NCBI GenBank assembly: GCA_028287035.1
Contig: JAQBQL010000076.1
Coordinates: 1-20,706 of the forward strand
Source of the DNA: Labilithrix sp.
GTDB lineage: Bacteria > Myxococcota > Polyangia > Polyangiales > Polyangiaceae
Direction: 5' to 3'
DNA length: 20,706 nt
In this document: piece after piece, positions 1 through 8,523 of the stretch
Layout: every line of letters begins with the position of its first letter
How positions within the stretch are numbered: the first letter of the stretch is position 1
Notes under the pieces: generated by a model
Told to the model about the DNA's origin: nothing
What the model saw: the letters and a program-made list of their open reading frames with translations, nothing else
Databases searched by the model: none
Program-made: the position numbers and the translations under genes

Positions 1-206
1 GCGTGGTCCCGTCGAGTCCGGCTAGCGCCGTCAAGGCGAGCGGCGGCGCCCCGCCGGCGACTCCCGCGCCCCGGCCGGCCCCGTCGCCCGCGCGGACGCC
101 CGCTCCCCGTGCGCCGCGATCGGAACCGGGGCCGCTCGCCCCTCCGCCCCCCGCCGCGAGCCCCGCTGCACCGAAGGTGCCGTCGCCGAGCGACATCGTC
201 TTCTAG
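1..206 (+). CDS. C-terminal fragment of an unknown protein with a Pro/Ala-rich tail (5' end outside window)
   Basis: The frame is open from the left edge (first full codon at base 3) to TAG at 204-206. The visible 67 residues are almost entirely Pro, Ala, Ser and Gly, and the protein ends in PSPSDIVF. No domain is visible. A disordered Pro/Ala tail like this is common at the end of myxobacterial envelope proteins and kinases, but the body of the protein lies outside the window, so no function can be given. The stop is followed by a 53-base gap before the next same-strand gene. The coding frame is supported only by continuity and composition, so the call is moderate. Confidence 0.5.
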   Translation, partial: VVPSSPASAVKASGGAPPATPAPRPAPSPARTPAPRAPRSEPGPLAPPPPAASPAAPKVPSPSDIVF

Positions 207-259
207 GTCGTCACGCCTTTTCGCGGCCGCGGCAAAATCGGATAGGCTTTCCGGGCAGT

Positions 260-1378
260 ATGGGAGCCGAGCGAGACGACGCCGTACCCAAGCGACGCAG
301 GGCAGGGACCGATCCCGGCCTCGGCGGTCATCCCGTGGGGAGCGGACATCCTGCGGGGAGCGGGCATTCGCGCGCGGCCCGGGTCGACACTGCGCGCGCG
401 CCCGAGGACGACGGCTCCGCGGCCCTCCACGGCTCGCCCGTCCACGACGACCCGGCGCACGACGCCCCGGAGGCGGTCGACTTCGACGCGCTGCATGCGG
501 CGCTCGGCGATCCGCCCGGCCTCGGCGACGCGCTCGCGCCGGGGGACTTCGATGGTCCGTACCCGGACGCCGCCGACCCGTACGGCGAGCCGCTCGAGGA
601 CGAAGACGCGCACGATCCCCGCGAGCACGCGCAGGTGGACTGGAACGACGGCGCGCACGACGACGACGCGGACACGGACGACCCCGGTGCCGTGGAGACG
701 GAGGAGCGCATCGGAGAGTCCGACGGGCGCTCCAGCGCGCAGTACGCGTCCTCACGCCCGCACACCATCCCGCCGTCCCAGCTCCCGAGCGAGGACCTGA
801 ACGCGCCGCCGGTCATCGTCGCCACCGAGGACACCGTGCCTTCGGCGCCGCCGCAGATGACGGTGCCGCTCGCCTCGCGTCCGATGGGCCACACCCCGCA
901 ATCGGGCGTACCGATCGTCCAGGGTGCCGGCCTCCGCCCGGGCAGCAGCCCACACGTGCTCGCCGGCGCAGCGCCCGTCGGCCATCCCGCGTCGGCCCCG
1001 CACCTGCGGGCGAGCCAGCCAGGTCCGGTGTCCTCGCCACAGCTGCTGGGCGAGCCGGCGTACCCGCGGGGCGCCTCGCAGATGACGGTCCGCATGGCCG
1101 ATCGTCCGCTCGCGCCGGCGGTCGGGCTGCACTCGCGCCGCGGCAAGGTCGAGACGCTGGTGGTCCGTCCGCGCGGTCCGTCGGCGAAGCAGAAGCTCTT
1201 CGCGTTCATGGCGATGCTCCTCCTCGTGACCGCCTGCGGGATCGCCGTCATCGTGTGGAGGAAGCCCGCGTGGATCGGCCTCGAAGGTCTGACTGGCCCC
1301 GCCGCGACGCAGGCCGCGCCGCCGGTCACGCGGCCCGCGCCGCCTGCCGCGGCCGGAGCGGCTCCCTCTTCGCGCTGA
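260..1378 (+). CDS. Single-pass membrane protein with long acidic, His-rich low-complexity region
   Basis: A 372-residue protein starting at ATG 260. Residues 1-60 carry a basic KRRR patch and a Gly-His repeat (GGHPVGSGHPAGSGH). About residues 60-160 are strongly acidic, with Asp/His-rich runs. Residues 160-305 are Pro/Ser/Ala-rich and contain two similar QMTV motifs (PQMTVPLASRPMGH and SQMTVRMADRPL). One hydrophobic helix spans about residues 313-333, flanked by Lys/Arg on both sides, followed by a short Pro/Ala tail. No enzymatic domain is recognisable. The layout (long cytoplasmic disordered part, C-terminal TM anchor) suggests a scaffold or envelope-tethered protein, but that is inference. 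TAGGCT at 243-248 resembles a -10 box, without a convincing -35. The 3' end faces the next gene 21 bases away. Confidence 0.7.
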   Translation: MGAERDDAVPKRRRAGTDPGLGGHPVGSGHPAGSGHSRAARVDTARAPEDDGSAALHGSPVHDDPAHDAPEAVDFDALHAALGDPPGLGDALAPGDFDGPYPDAADPYGEPLEDEDAHDPREHAQVDWNDGAHDDDADTDDPGAVETEERIGESDGRSSAQYASSRPHTIPPSQLPSEDLNAPPVIVATEDTVPSAPPQMTVPLASRPMGHTPQSGVPIVQGAGLRPGSSPHVLAGAAPVGHPASAPHLRASQPGPVSSPQLLGEPAYPRGASQMTVRMADRPLAPAVGLHSRRGKVETLVVRPRGPSAKQKLFAFMAMLLLVTACGIAVIVWRKPAWIGLEGLTGPAATQAAPPVTRPAPPAAAGAAPSSR

Positions 1379-1399
1379 TCCCGCCCTTGGCCCGCCCCG

Positions 1400-1921
1400 T
1401 CACCCGGGCGGGGTGCGGACGCACACGCGGCCGACCAGCGCGATCTCGGCGCAGACGGGCAGCTGGCCGGTGCAATCGGCGTTCGTCGTGCACTCGTCCG
1501 AGCAGAATGATCCGGCGCCGTCCGGACCCTCCACGCAGAGCGCGCTCGCGCACGCGTTCGAGCCGTCCGCGCCCGGGCACGGGTCGATGCCGTTCCTGCC
1601 GGTGCCGCGAGCGCCGGTACGGCACGCGCAGCCGTCCGCCTCGCTACACTCGCAACGGAGCGCCGCCGCGCAGTCGCGGTCGAACGTGCACGCGTCGCCA
1701 TCGCCGCCCGCGCCGTTCGCGTCCTTGCCTCCCGCGTCGGGGACGTCCCCGTCGTCGCGCGCGTCGGCAACGGCAGCGTCCGGGGCGTCGACCGCGGCGT
1801 CGGCCGCCGGCCCCGACGCGCCGCCGTCGCTCGAGCTACAACCGCCGAGCGGGCCGAGCAGCGCGCCGCCGAAAGCCATCGCGAGGCACGCCGACACGAG
1901 GAGAGAAGAGCGCCCGGCCAT
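1400..1921 (-). CDS. Cys-rich predicted lipoprotein
   Basis: A 173-residue protein read from ATG at 1921 to TGA at 1400. The N-terminus is a lipoprotein signal peptide: basic start, hydrophobic residues 7-24, lipobox L25-G26-G27-C28, then SSSDGG. Residues 30-75 are an Ala/Asp-rich linker. Residues 78-167 hold 14 cysteines in irregular pairs (for example CTFDRDC, CECSEADGCAC, CTTNADC), the style of small disulfide-rich myxobacterial surface proteins. The even number of cysteines fits full disulfide pairing outside the cytoplasm. The function is unknown. The open frame runs much further upstream through hrpB, but the signal peptide fixes the start at 1921. It is divergent from the Roadblock-like gene, with 58 bases between starts that must hold both promoters. 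Confidence 0.8.
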   Translation of the reverse strand: MAGRSSLLVSACLAMAFGGALLGPLGGCSSSDGGASGPAADAAVDAPDAAVADARDDGDVPDAGGKDANGAGGDGDACTFDRDCAAALRCECSEADGCACRTGARGTGRNGIDPCPGADGSNACASALCVEGPDGAGSFCSDECTTNADCTGQLPVCAEIALVGRVCVRTPPG

Positions 1922-1979
1922 GCCTCGACGGTACCAGCAATCTTGGCCCGCGGTCACCGCCGCCGCTACTCGATCGGGC

Positions 1980-2333
1980 ATGAACGAACGCCGTCGGAGC
2001 CGCAGCGCAGACACGGACGAGGCCCTCGGTCTCCTGCTCGCCGCGGTGAAGGAGCGAAGCCCGGTGTCGTCGGTCGCGCTCGTCGATGCGGCGGGGTTCG
2101 TGGTGAGCGGCATCGGTACCGCCGAGGAGCTCGCGGTGCTCGCCGTCGTGGCGCGTCCCGCCTCTCGCGGCACGATCACGCCGCTGTGCGAGGAGCTCAC
2201 CGAGGGCACCGACATCCTTGCCTCCGAGGTGGTCACGCCCGCCGGCACGATGATCCTCGCGGCGCTCGGCGAGCGCGTCGCCCGCATGCACGAGGCCATG
2301 TGCGGGGTCGCGCGCATCCTCTGCCACGCCTGA
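1980..2333 (+). CDS. Small Roadblock/LC7-like protein
   Basis: A 117-residue protein from ATG 1980 to TGA 2331-2333. After a basic N-terminus (MNERRRSRS) the pattern is helix (DEALGLLLAAVKE), strand-turn-strand (SSVALVDAAGFVVSG), helix, then a second strand pair (TDILASEVVTPAGTMILAAL) and a closing helix (HEAMCGVARIL). This alpha-beta-beta-alpha-beta-beta-beta order and the VDxxGFVV turn resemble Roadblock/LC7 proteins, which in bacteria often act as partners or regulators of small Ras-like GTPases such as MglA. No GTPase gene is in the window. The family assignment rests on pattern only. An unrelated small alpha/beta protein is the alternative. It is divergent from the Cys-rich lipoprotein and convergent with hrpB, 37 bases away. 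Confidence 0.65.
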   Translation: MNERRRSRSADTDEALGLLLAAVKERSPVSSVALVDAAGFVVSGIGTAEELAVLAVVARPASRGTITPLCEELTEGTDILASEVVTPAGTMILAALGERVARMHEAMCGVARILCHA

Positions 2334-2370
2334 CCGTCAGCCGGTCCGCGTGACGAGCGTTCCGCACGGG

Positions 2371-4908
2371 TCAGTGGCGAGGCCGCGGGTAGCGGGCGGG
2401 CACGGCGACGCTCGTGTCCTCCGGCCACGCATGGCGCGGATACTTCCGCATCAGCTCCTTGCGGATCGCCGGGTAGTGACGCTCCCAGAACCCGGCGAGG
2501 TCCGTCGTGACCTGCACGGCGCGCTTGTTGGGCGCGAGGAGGTGGAGGACGAGCGGGACGCGCCCCGCCTGCGGCGTCGACCTCGTGCCGAAGAAGTCCT
2601 GCAGGTAGGACTCGATGAAGGGCGGCTTGCCTTCCTCGTACTGGATGTCGACCGCACGACCGCTCGCCAGTTGCACGCGCTCGGGCGCGAGCTGCTCGAT
2701 CTTGCCGTGCTGGCCGACCTCGCGGCGAAGCGCGCCGAGCAGATCCCCTTCCGCGACCTCGCGTAGCGACGTCTTGCCCTCGCAGAGCGCGCGGAGGGCG
2801 TGCGCGACGGCGTCGGCGCCCGGCGCGACCAGGCTGGTGTCCTGGCTCGCCGCGAAGCGCGCGCGCGCGAGCCATCGGGCGATCGCGTCGGTGCGGGCGA
2901 GCGAGCGTGCTCCGCCGGCGCTCGCTCGTTCGAACAGGAGATCGCCGACCCTCGGGTCGCTCGCGTCGAAGCCCGGTGACTCGGCGATCGCGAGCGCGTC
3001 GTACATCATCCGGGAGGCGCCGGTGACGACACCCTTCGCGTCGTCGAAGCCGAGATCCGACACCTCGCGGATGCGGTCCTCGAAGAGATCGATCAGCCAC
3101 TCCGGCTCGATGCCGCTCGCCACGCGTACGAGCGTTCGTCCGCGCACGTTCTCGGCATCGACCGCGACCATCCACGGGGCGTCGCGGACGGCGCTCGTCT
3201 CGGCGAGCTCCGCGGTCCCGCCCTGCGCGAGGGCGAGGTCGCGCGACCCCTGGCGCTTGCGGCGGGCGACCCGGTCGGGGAAGCCGGCGAGCACCGCCAT
3301 CTGGAGGGCCGCGTCCGAGGCCTCGGGGCTCGTCGGCGTGCGTTCGTCGCGGTTTCGTACGAGACGCTTCAGCTGCTTGTGGGCGCGCGAGACGGCGTGG
3401 ACCGCGCCCGGGTCGAGCCCGATGGCCCGGAGCGCGTGCGCCGCGAAGCCGCTGCCCTCGGCCTCGCGATAGCGGTCGAGCAGCGCGAGCAGATCGCTGG
3501 GCTCGGTGGCGACGTCGAGGCCGCGCGTGCCGGGCGGACCGTCGAAGCGCGCGCGCGTGCCGGCGCGGAGGTCCTTCTCGCCGATGAGCGCGGCCAGGAT
3601 CGCCCCGTCCTCGCCGACGCCGCGCGCCTCGGCCTCGACGACGAGCCGCGCCTGACGGGGGTGGAGCGGGAAGGTGAGCATGCGCTGGCCGGTGCGCGTG
3701 ACCTCTCCGGCGGCGGTGATCGCGCCCAGCCGCGTCAGGAGCTCGCGCGCGGCGACCTCCGACTCCGGTTTCGGAGGGTCGAGCCAGGCGATATCCGTCG
3801 CGCCCGCCGCAGCCAGCTCGAGGAGCGTCGGCGAGAGATCGACGCGCTCGATCTCGGGCGTGTCGTGCTCGGGCCGCGTCTCGTAGTCGGCCTTCGTGTA
3901 GAGGCGGAGGGCGCGACCCGGGCGCGTTCGACCGGCGCGGCCGGCGCGCTGGACCGCCGACGCGCGGCTCGTCTTCTCGACGCCGAGCGCCGGGAGGCCT
4001 GACCACGGCGCGTGCCGCACCACGCGGACGAGCCCGCTGTCGACCACCGCGACGACCCCGTCGATGGTGACGCTCGACTCGGCGACGTTGGTGCTGAGGA
4101 TGATCTTCCGGCGATCCGACGGCCCGACCGCCCGATCTTGCTCCGCCGGTGAGAGGTCGCCGTGGAGCGGCACGAGCGCGAGATCGTGTTCGGCCGCGAG
4201 CTTCGCGCATGCCTCGAGCGCGCGCCGGATCTCGGCGGCGCCGGGCAGGAACACGAGCACGTGACCGTCGAGCCCGGCGGCGATCAGCGCGCGGACCGCC
4301 GAGGCCACCTGCAGGTCGAGCTTCCGGTCGTCGGTGACGGCGAGGTGCTCGATCGCCACCTCGAACCGCTTGCCGAGCGATCGCACGATCCCGCAGCCGA
4401 GGAACGCCGCGACGGGATCGGCCTCGAGCGTCGCCGACATGGCGACGACGCGCAGGTCGGGGCGGCCGCCGTCCTGCAGGCGCTTCAGCAGTGCGAGCGC
4501 GACGTCACCCTGGAGGTGGCGCTCGTGGAACTCGTCGAGCAGCACCGCCGAGATGCCGCGGAGCCCAGGGTCGGCGAGGAGGCGACGCGTGAGCACGCCT
4601 TCGGTGACGAAGCGGATGCGCGTCGCCTTGCTCGAGACATCCTCGAAGCGCACCGTGTAGCCGACGCGCTCCCCGAGCTTCTCCCCGAGCTCCTCGGCAA
4701 CTCGACGTGCCGCCAGACGCGCGGCGAGCCGCCTCGGTTCGAGGACCAGGATCTCGCCCTGGAGCACGCCCGCATCGAGCAGCGCCCGGGGAACGCGCGT
4801 GGTCTTTCCGGCGCCCGGCGGCGCCTCGAGGACGAGCGAACGCGCGGTGGTGAGCGCCTGCACGATCTCGGGCAGGACCGCGTCGATGGGGAGAGGGGCG
4901 AGCGCCAC
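2371..4908 (-). CDS. hrpB: ATP-dependent RNA helicase HrpB (DEAH-family)
   Basis: An 845-residue protein, a normal length for HrpB. Superfamily 2 motifs appear in order: motif I APPGAGKTT (29-37), motif II DEFH (125-128, the usual HrpB form of DEAH), motif III SAT (158-160), STNVAESSVTIDG (272-284) and motif VI QRAGRAGR (320-327). The long C-terminal HrpB-specific region ends with the typical PNKRAVQVTTDLAGFWERHY stretch. The start is GTG at 4908: an in-frame TAG lies 15 bases upstream and no other start is nearby. The family is a putative RNA helicase; its cellular role is not well defined. It appears monocistronic, divergent from the hybrid kinase gene across 108 bases. Confidence 0.95.
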   Translation of the reverse strand: MALAPLPIDAVLPEIVQALTTARSLVLEAPPGAGKTTRVPRALLDAGVLQGEILVLEPRRLAARLAARRVAEELGEKLGERVGYTVRFEDVSSKATRIRFVTEGVLTRRLLADPGLRGISAVLLDEFHERHLQGDVALALLKRLQDGGRPDLRVVAMSATLEADPVAAFLGCGIVRSLGKRFEVAIEHLAVTDDRKLDLQVASAVRALIAAGLDGHVLVFLPGAAEIRRALEACAKLAAEHDLALVPLHGDLSPAEQDRAVGPSDRRKIILSTNVAESSVTIDGVVAVVDSGLVRVVRHAPWSGLPALGVEKTSRASAVQRAGRAGRTRPGRALRLYTKADYETRPEHDTPEIERVDLSPTLLELAAAGATDIAWLDPPKPESEVAARELLTRLGAITAAGEVTRTGQRMLTFPLHPRQARLVVEAEARGVGEDGAILAALIGEKDLRAGTRARFDGPPGTRGLDVATEPSDLLALLDRYREAEGSGFAAHALRAIGLDPGAVHAVSRAHKQLKRLVRNRDERTPTSPEASDAALQMAVLAGFPDRVARRKRQGSRDLALAQGGTAELAETSAVRDAPWMVAVDAENVRGRTLVRVASGIEPEWLIDLFEDRIREVSDLGFDDAKGVVTGASRMMYDALAIAESPGFDASDPRVGDLLFERASAGGARSLARTDAIARWLARARFAASQDTSLVAPGADAVAHALRALCEGKTSLREVAEGDLLGALRREVGQHGKIEQLAPERVQLASGRAVDIQYEEGKPPFIESYLQDFFGTRSTPQAGRVPLVLHLLAPNKRAVQVTTDLAGFWERHYPAIRKELMRKYPRHAWPEDTSVAVPARYPRPRH

Positions 4909-5016
4909 GAGGCTCGAACCCTAGAACGGCCGCGCCCGGCGCGTCGCCAAAAGGAGCGGCCGCCGCCCCGTGGAACGCTCGACGCCGGGCCGCAGGTCGG
5001 CGACATTGCACGGAGC

Positions 5017-7431
5017 ATGGGAGAGGCACCGTTCCTGCCCGACGAAGCGGCGCGCCTCCGGTCGTTCGCGTCGTACGACCTGGCGGACCCGGAGCCGCTC
5101 CCGGCGGTGGACGGGCTCGTGCAGCTGGCGGCGCGCCTCTGCGAGGCGCCGATCGCGATCGTCACGCTGAGCGGTCGTGACCAGCAGACGTTCCTGAGCT
5201 CGGTGGGCCTCCCGCCCGAGGCTCGCGGGACGTCGCGCGAGCTGTCGATCTGCGCGCATGCGATCCACGCGGGGAGTGACCTCTTCCAGGTCGAGGACAC
5301 GGCGGCCGACGCGCGCTTCGCGGACCTTCCGTACGCCTCCGGCCCCGACGCCATCCGGTTCTACGCGGGGGCGCGGCTCGAGGGCGACGACGGCCACGCG
5401 CTCGGGACGCTGTGTGTCCTCGATCGCCGCCCCCGCACGCTGAGCGCGTCGCAGGCAGAGGCCCTGAAGGTGCTCTCCCGCGCGGTCATGGAGCTGCTCG
5501 AGGGACGACGCGCCCGCCGCCGCGAGGCGGTCGCCGCCGCGCTCGCGAAGCAACGGTCCGCCGACCTCGTGGCCGTCATCAATGCCGTCCCGGACCGCGT
5601 CGCGTACACCGATCGCGAGCTGAAGATCCGGTTCGCGAACCGCGCCTACGCCAGCATGTTCGAACGCACGGTGGAGGACGTCGTAGGGCGCTCCCTCACG
5701 AGCTTGATGGCACCGGCGGACGTGCAGCAACTCATGCCACGCGTCGATGCCGCGCTCCGCGGCGAGGTGCAGACCTTCCGTGGCCAGTCGGTCATTGCCG
5801 GTGTGACCGAGCACCATCGCGTGACGCTCATCCCCGACATGCGCGAGGGCGAGGTCTTCGGGTACGTCAGCACCGTGACGGACGTGACGGAGCTCGAGGA
5901 GGCGTTCCGCCGCAGCGAGCAGCGAAATGCGCTGCTGAGCATGACCGAGGAGATGGCCGAGATCGGCCACTGGCGCATGCGCGGCAAGGGGCGTGACCTC
6001 ATGTGGTCGCCGGGGGTGTTCCGCATCTTCGGCGTCGACCCCGCCACGTACATCCCGTCGCTCGACGGCGCCATCGCGGCCGTCCACGCGGATGACCGCG
6101 CCGCCGCGGCCCTGGCCATCGGCCGTGCGCTGGAGACGAAGGGCGCATTCGACCTGGAGAGCCGCGTCGTCCGACCCGACGGATCGACCCGCCGGGTGCT
6201 CGCGCGGGGGCGCTGCGAGGTCGACCCCGCGACGGGCGAGCTCGTCGAGATGCTCGGCGTCTTCCAGGACATCACCGAGCGCAGCGAGCTCCGCGAGCGC
6301 GTGGAGCGGCAGGAGCGCCTCGTGACGACGGGGACGCTCGCCGCGGGGGTCGGCCACGAGATCAACAATCCGCTCACGTACGTCTCCGCGAACATCGACT
6401 TCGCGGTCGACGAGCTCCGCACCATCAGCAGCAGGCCGCCCGCCGAACGCATGCGCGAGGTGGTCGAGGTGCTCGTCGAGGCGCGCGAGGGCGCCGACCG
6501 CATCCGCAAGATCGTTCGCGGCCTGCGCGCGTTCGCCAGGGAGGACACGGTGGCGGTCGCCACCGACGTGCACGCGGCCATCGAGATCTCGGTCGACATG
6601 GCGATGCACGAGGTCCGCCAGCGCGCCGCGTTCGAGCTCCACAAGGGCGACATCCGTCCCGTGTTCGCGGACGAGTCTCGTCTCTCCCAGGTCTTCGTCA
6701 ACCTGCTCGTGAATGCCGCGCACGCGTTCCCCGACGGAGACACGACGCGCAACCGGATCACCGTCACCACGCGAATGGCCGCGCCCGACCGCGTGCTCGT
6801 CGAGGTCACGGACAACGGCACCGGGATGAGACCCGCGGTGCTCGCGCGGATCTTCGATCCTTTCTTCACGACGAAGCCGGTCGGGCAGGGGACGGGGCTC
6901 GGCCTCTCGATCTGCCACAACGTTGTGAGCGCACTGGGCGGCGAGATCACCTGCTCGAGCGTGCTCGGCAGGGGCACGACGTTCCGCGTGGTGCTCCCCG
7001 TGGCCGCGGAGCCCGGCGCTGCCGAGCACCCGCCGCACCGACGCGGGCGGGTCCTCCTCGTCGACGACGAGGAGTCGGTGCTCCGCGCGCTGACCCGGCT
7101 GCTCGCCGCGGACCACGAGGTCACCGCGGTGCTCGACCCACGCGAGGCGCTCGCGCGGCTCGTCGAACGCAGGGAGCGCTACGACGTCGTCTTCTGTGAC
7201 GTGATGATGCCGGAGCTCTCGGGGATCGAGCTCTATCGGCGGGTGATGGCGCACGATCGCGGCGTCGCGGAGCGCTTCGTCTTCGTGACCGGCGGCACCG
7301 TCTACGAGGAGATCCGCCGGTTCCTCGGCGAGGTCCCGAACGAGCGTCTCGAGAAGCCGTTCTCGAACCAGGAGCTCAAGGCGGTCGCCCGGCGTTTCGT
7401 CGAGCTCGCACCCAAGGGAGCCCGCGCATGA
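5017..7431 (+). CDS. Hybrid sensor histidine kinase, GAF-PAS-PAS-HisKA-HATPase-REC
   Basis: An 804-residue soluble hybrid kinase with no TM helix. Order: GAF (about 31-162, with LSICAHAI and GTLCVLDRRPR), PAS (about 180-294), a second PAS (about 310-424, ending in FQDITERSELRERVE), HisKA with phospho-acceptor H447 in VGHEINNPL, N-box VFVNLLVNAAHAF, G1 DNGTGM (from D599), F-box FDPFFTTK, G2 GQGTGLGLSI, then a receiver domain (about 678-795) with acidic pair D683/D684, acceptor D728 in CDVMMP and K780. All key residues are present. No output domain follows the receiver, so the phosphate must go to a partner outside the window. ATG 5017 is chosen because GAF homology begins soon after and no other in-frame start is near; the ribosome site is weak. 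The stop overlaps the murB start by four bases (ATGA), suggesting translational coupling. Confidence 0.95.
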   Translation: MGEAPFLPDEAARLRSFASYDLADPEPLPAVDGLVQLAARLCEAPIAIVTLSGRDQQTFLSSVGLPPEARGTSRELSICAHAIHAGSDLFQVEDTAADARFADLPYASGPDAIRFYAGARLEGDDGHALGTLCVLDRRPRTLSASQAEALKVLSRAVMELLEGRRARRREAVAAALAKQRSADLVAVINAVPDRVAYTDRELKIRFANRAYASMFERTVEDVVGRSLTSLMAPADVQQLMPRVDAALRGEVQTFRGQSVIAGVTEHHRVTLIPDMREGEVFGYVSTVTDVTELEEAFRRSEQRNALLSMTEEMAEIGHWRMRGKGRDLMWSPGVFRIFGVDPATYIPSLDGAIAAVHADDRAAAALAIGRALETKGAFDLESRVVRPDGSTRRVLARGRCEVDPATGELVEMLGVFQDITERSELRERVERQERLVTTGTLAAGVGHEINNPLTYVSANIDFAVDELRTISSRPPAERMREVVEVLVEAREGADRIRKIVRGLRAFAREDTVAVATDVHAAIEISVDMAMHEVRQRAAFELHKGDIRPVFADESRLSQVFVNLLVNAAHAFPDGDTTRNRITVTTRMAAPDRVLVEVTDNGTGMRPAVLARIFDPFFTTKPVGQGTGLGLSICHNVVSALGGEITCSSVLGRGTTFRVVLPVAAEPGAAEHPPHRRGRVLLVDDEESVLRALTRLLAADHEVTAVLDPREALARLVERRERYDVVFCDVMMPELSGIELYRRVMAHDRGVAERFVFVTGGTVYEEIRRFLGEVPNERLEKPFSNQELKAVARRFVELAPKGARA

Positions 7432-8516
7432 TCTCCTCGTCCCTCGTCCGGCACGACATCCCGCTCGCGGAGCTCACGACGCTCCGGCTCGGCGGACCCG
7501 CGCGACGGATCGTCTCGCCGACGAGCGAGTCCGAGCTGCTCGAGGTGCTGCGGGGCCTCGACGCGCGGGGCGAGCCGGTGCTCGTGATCGGCGGCGGATC
7601 GAACCTCGTCGTCGGCGACGAGGGCTGGCCCGGCACGGTCGTGCGCATCGCGACGCGCGGGATCGTGACCGACGACGCGGAGCCCTGGGGAGGCGTCCCC
7701 AGCGTCCTGCGGAGCGCGGCGGCGGGCGAGCCGTGGGACGACTTCGTCACGGGATGCGTGGCCGACGGTCTCGCGGGCAACGAGTGCCTCGCCGGTATCC
7801 CCGGGCTCGTCGGCGCGACGCCGATGCAGAACGTAGGCGCCTACGGACAGGACGTCGGCGAGACCATCACCCGCGTGCGCGCCTGGGATCGCACGACGAG
7901 TCGCATCGTCACGTTCGACCACGAGGCATGCCGCTTCGCCTACCGCAGCAGCGTGTTCCGGGGCACGACGCGTCACGTGATCCTGAGCGTCTCGTTCCGG
8001 CTGCTCCGCCGGCGCACGAGCGCGGAGCTGCGTTACCCGGAGCTCACCCGCGCGCTCGGCATCGAGAGCGGGGAACGCGCGCCGCTCGGGCGGGTCCGCG
8101 AGACGGTCGTGGCCCTGCGGCGCAGGAAGGGGATGGTGCTCGACCCGACCGACCCGGACACCACGAGCGCGGGCTCCTTCTTCACGAACCCGATCGTGGA
8201 CGCGGCGACGCTCGCCGCGATCCGGGAGCGAGTGCAGCCGCTCCTCCGCGAGGGCGAGGCGATGCCCGTCTATCCCGAGGCGGACGGACGCGCGAAGCTG
8301 AGCGCGGCCTGGCTCATCGAACGCGCCGGCTTCACGAAGGGGTACGCCCTCGGGCGCGTCGCGCTCTCGTCGAAGCATGCGCTGGCGCTCACCAACCGCG
8401 GCGGGGCGACGACCGAGGAGCTGATCGCGCTGGCGCGGTCCATCCGCGATGGGGTCTCGGCGCGCCTCGGCGTGACGCTCGAGAACGAGCCCGTGTTCGT
8501 GGGCGTCCGCCTCTGA
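7428..8516 (+). CDS. murB: UDP-N-acetylenolpyruvoylglucosamine reductase MurB
   Basis: A 362-residue flavoenzyme that reduces UDP-GlcNAc-enolpyruvate to UDP-MurNAc with NADPH, the second committed step of peptidoglycan precursor synthesis in the cytoplasm. The FAD-binding part holds the NTxRLGGPA-type opening (TTLRLGGPARRIV) and VIGGGSNLVVGDEG. GIPGLVGATPMQNVGAYGQ and CRFAYRSSVFRG follow, matching the E. coli-type enzyme with the Tyr/Arg loop. The catalytic serine is S250 in SAGSFFTNP, and the C-terminal acid lies in LENEPVFVG (E352/E354). The ATG at 7428 overlaps the kinase stop by four bases. murB normally sits in the dcw cluster; here it stands alone behind a signalling kinase. It converges with the small membrane gene at 8524, leaving seven bases. 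Confidence 0.96.
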   Translation: MISSSLVRHDIPLAELTTLRLGGPARRIVSPTSESELLEVLRGLDARGEPVLVIGGGSNLVVGDEGWPGTVVRIATRGIVTDDAEPWGGVPSVLRSAAAGEPWDDFVTGCVADGLAGNECLAGIPGLVGATPMQNVGAYGQDVGETITRVRAWDRTTSRIVTFDHEACRFAYRSSVFRGTTRHVILSVSFRLLRRRTSAELRYPELTRALGIESGERAPLGRVRETVVALRRRKGMVLDPTDPDTTSAGSFFTNPIVDAATLAAIRERVQPLLREGEAMPVYPEADGRAKLSAAWLIERAGFTKGYALGRVALSSKHALALTNRGGATTEELIALARSIRDGVSARLGVTLENEPVFVGVRL

Positions 8517-8523
8517 CCCGCGC

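Noticed and set aside
1922..4210. Long minus-strand open frame upstream of the Cys-rich lipoprotein, overlapping hrpB
   Set aside because: It lies on the same strand as hrpB in another frame, is dominated by Arg/Ala/Gly, and shows no domain. The signal peptide at 1921 marks the true start.
4162..5016. Upstream extension of the hybrid kinase frame
   Set aside because: It is antisense to the N-terminal half of hrpB, has Arg/Glu-rich shadow composition and no domain. GAF homology begins only after ATG 5017.
4921..7254. 777-codon minus-strand open frame opposite the kinase
   Set aside because: Antisense frame produced by high GC at third positions; composition is His/Arg/Asp-rich with no motif, while the plus strand has a complete kinase.
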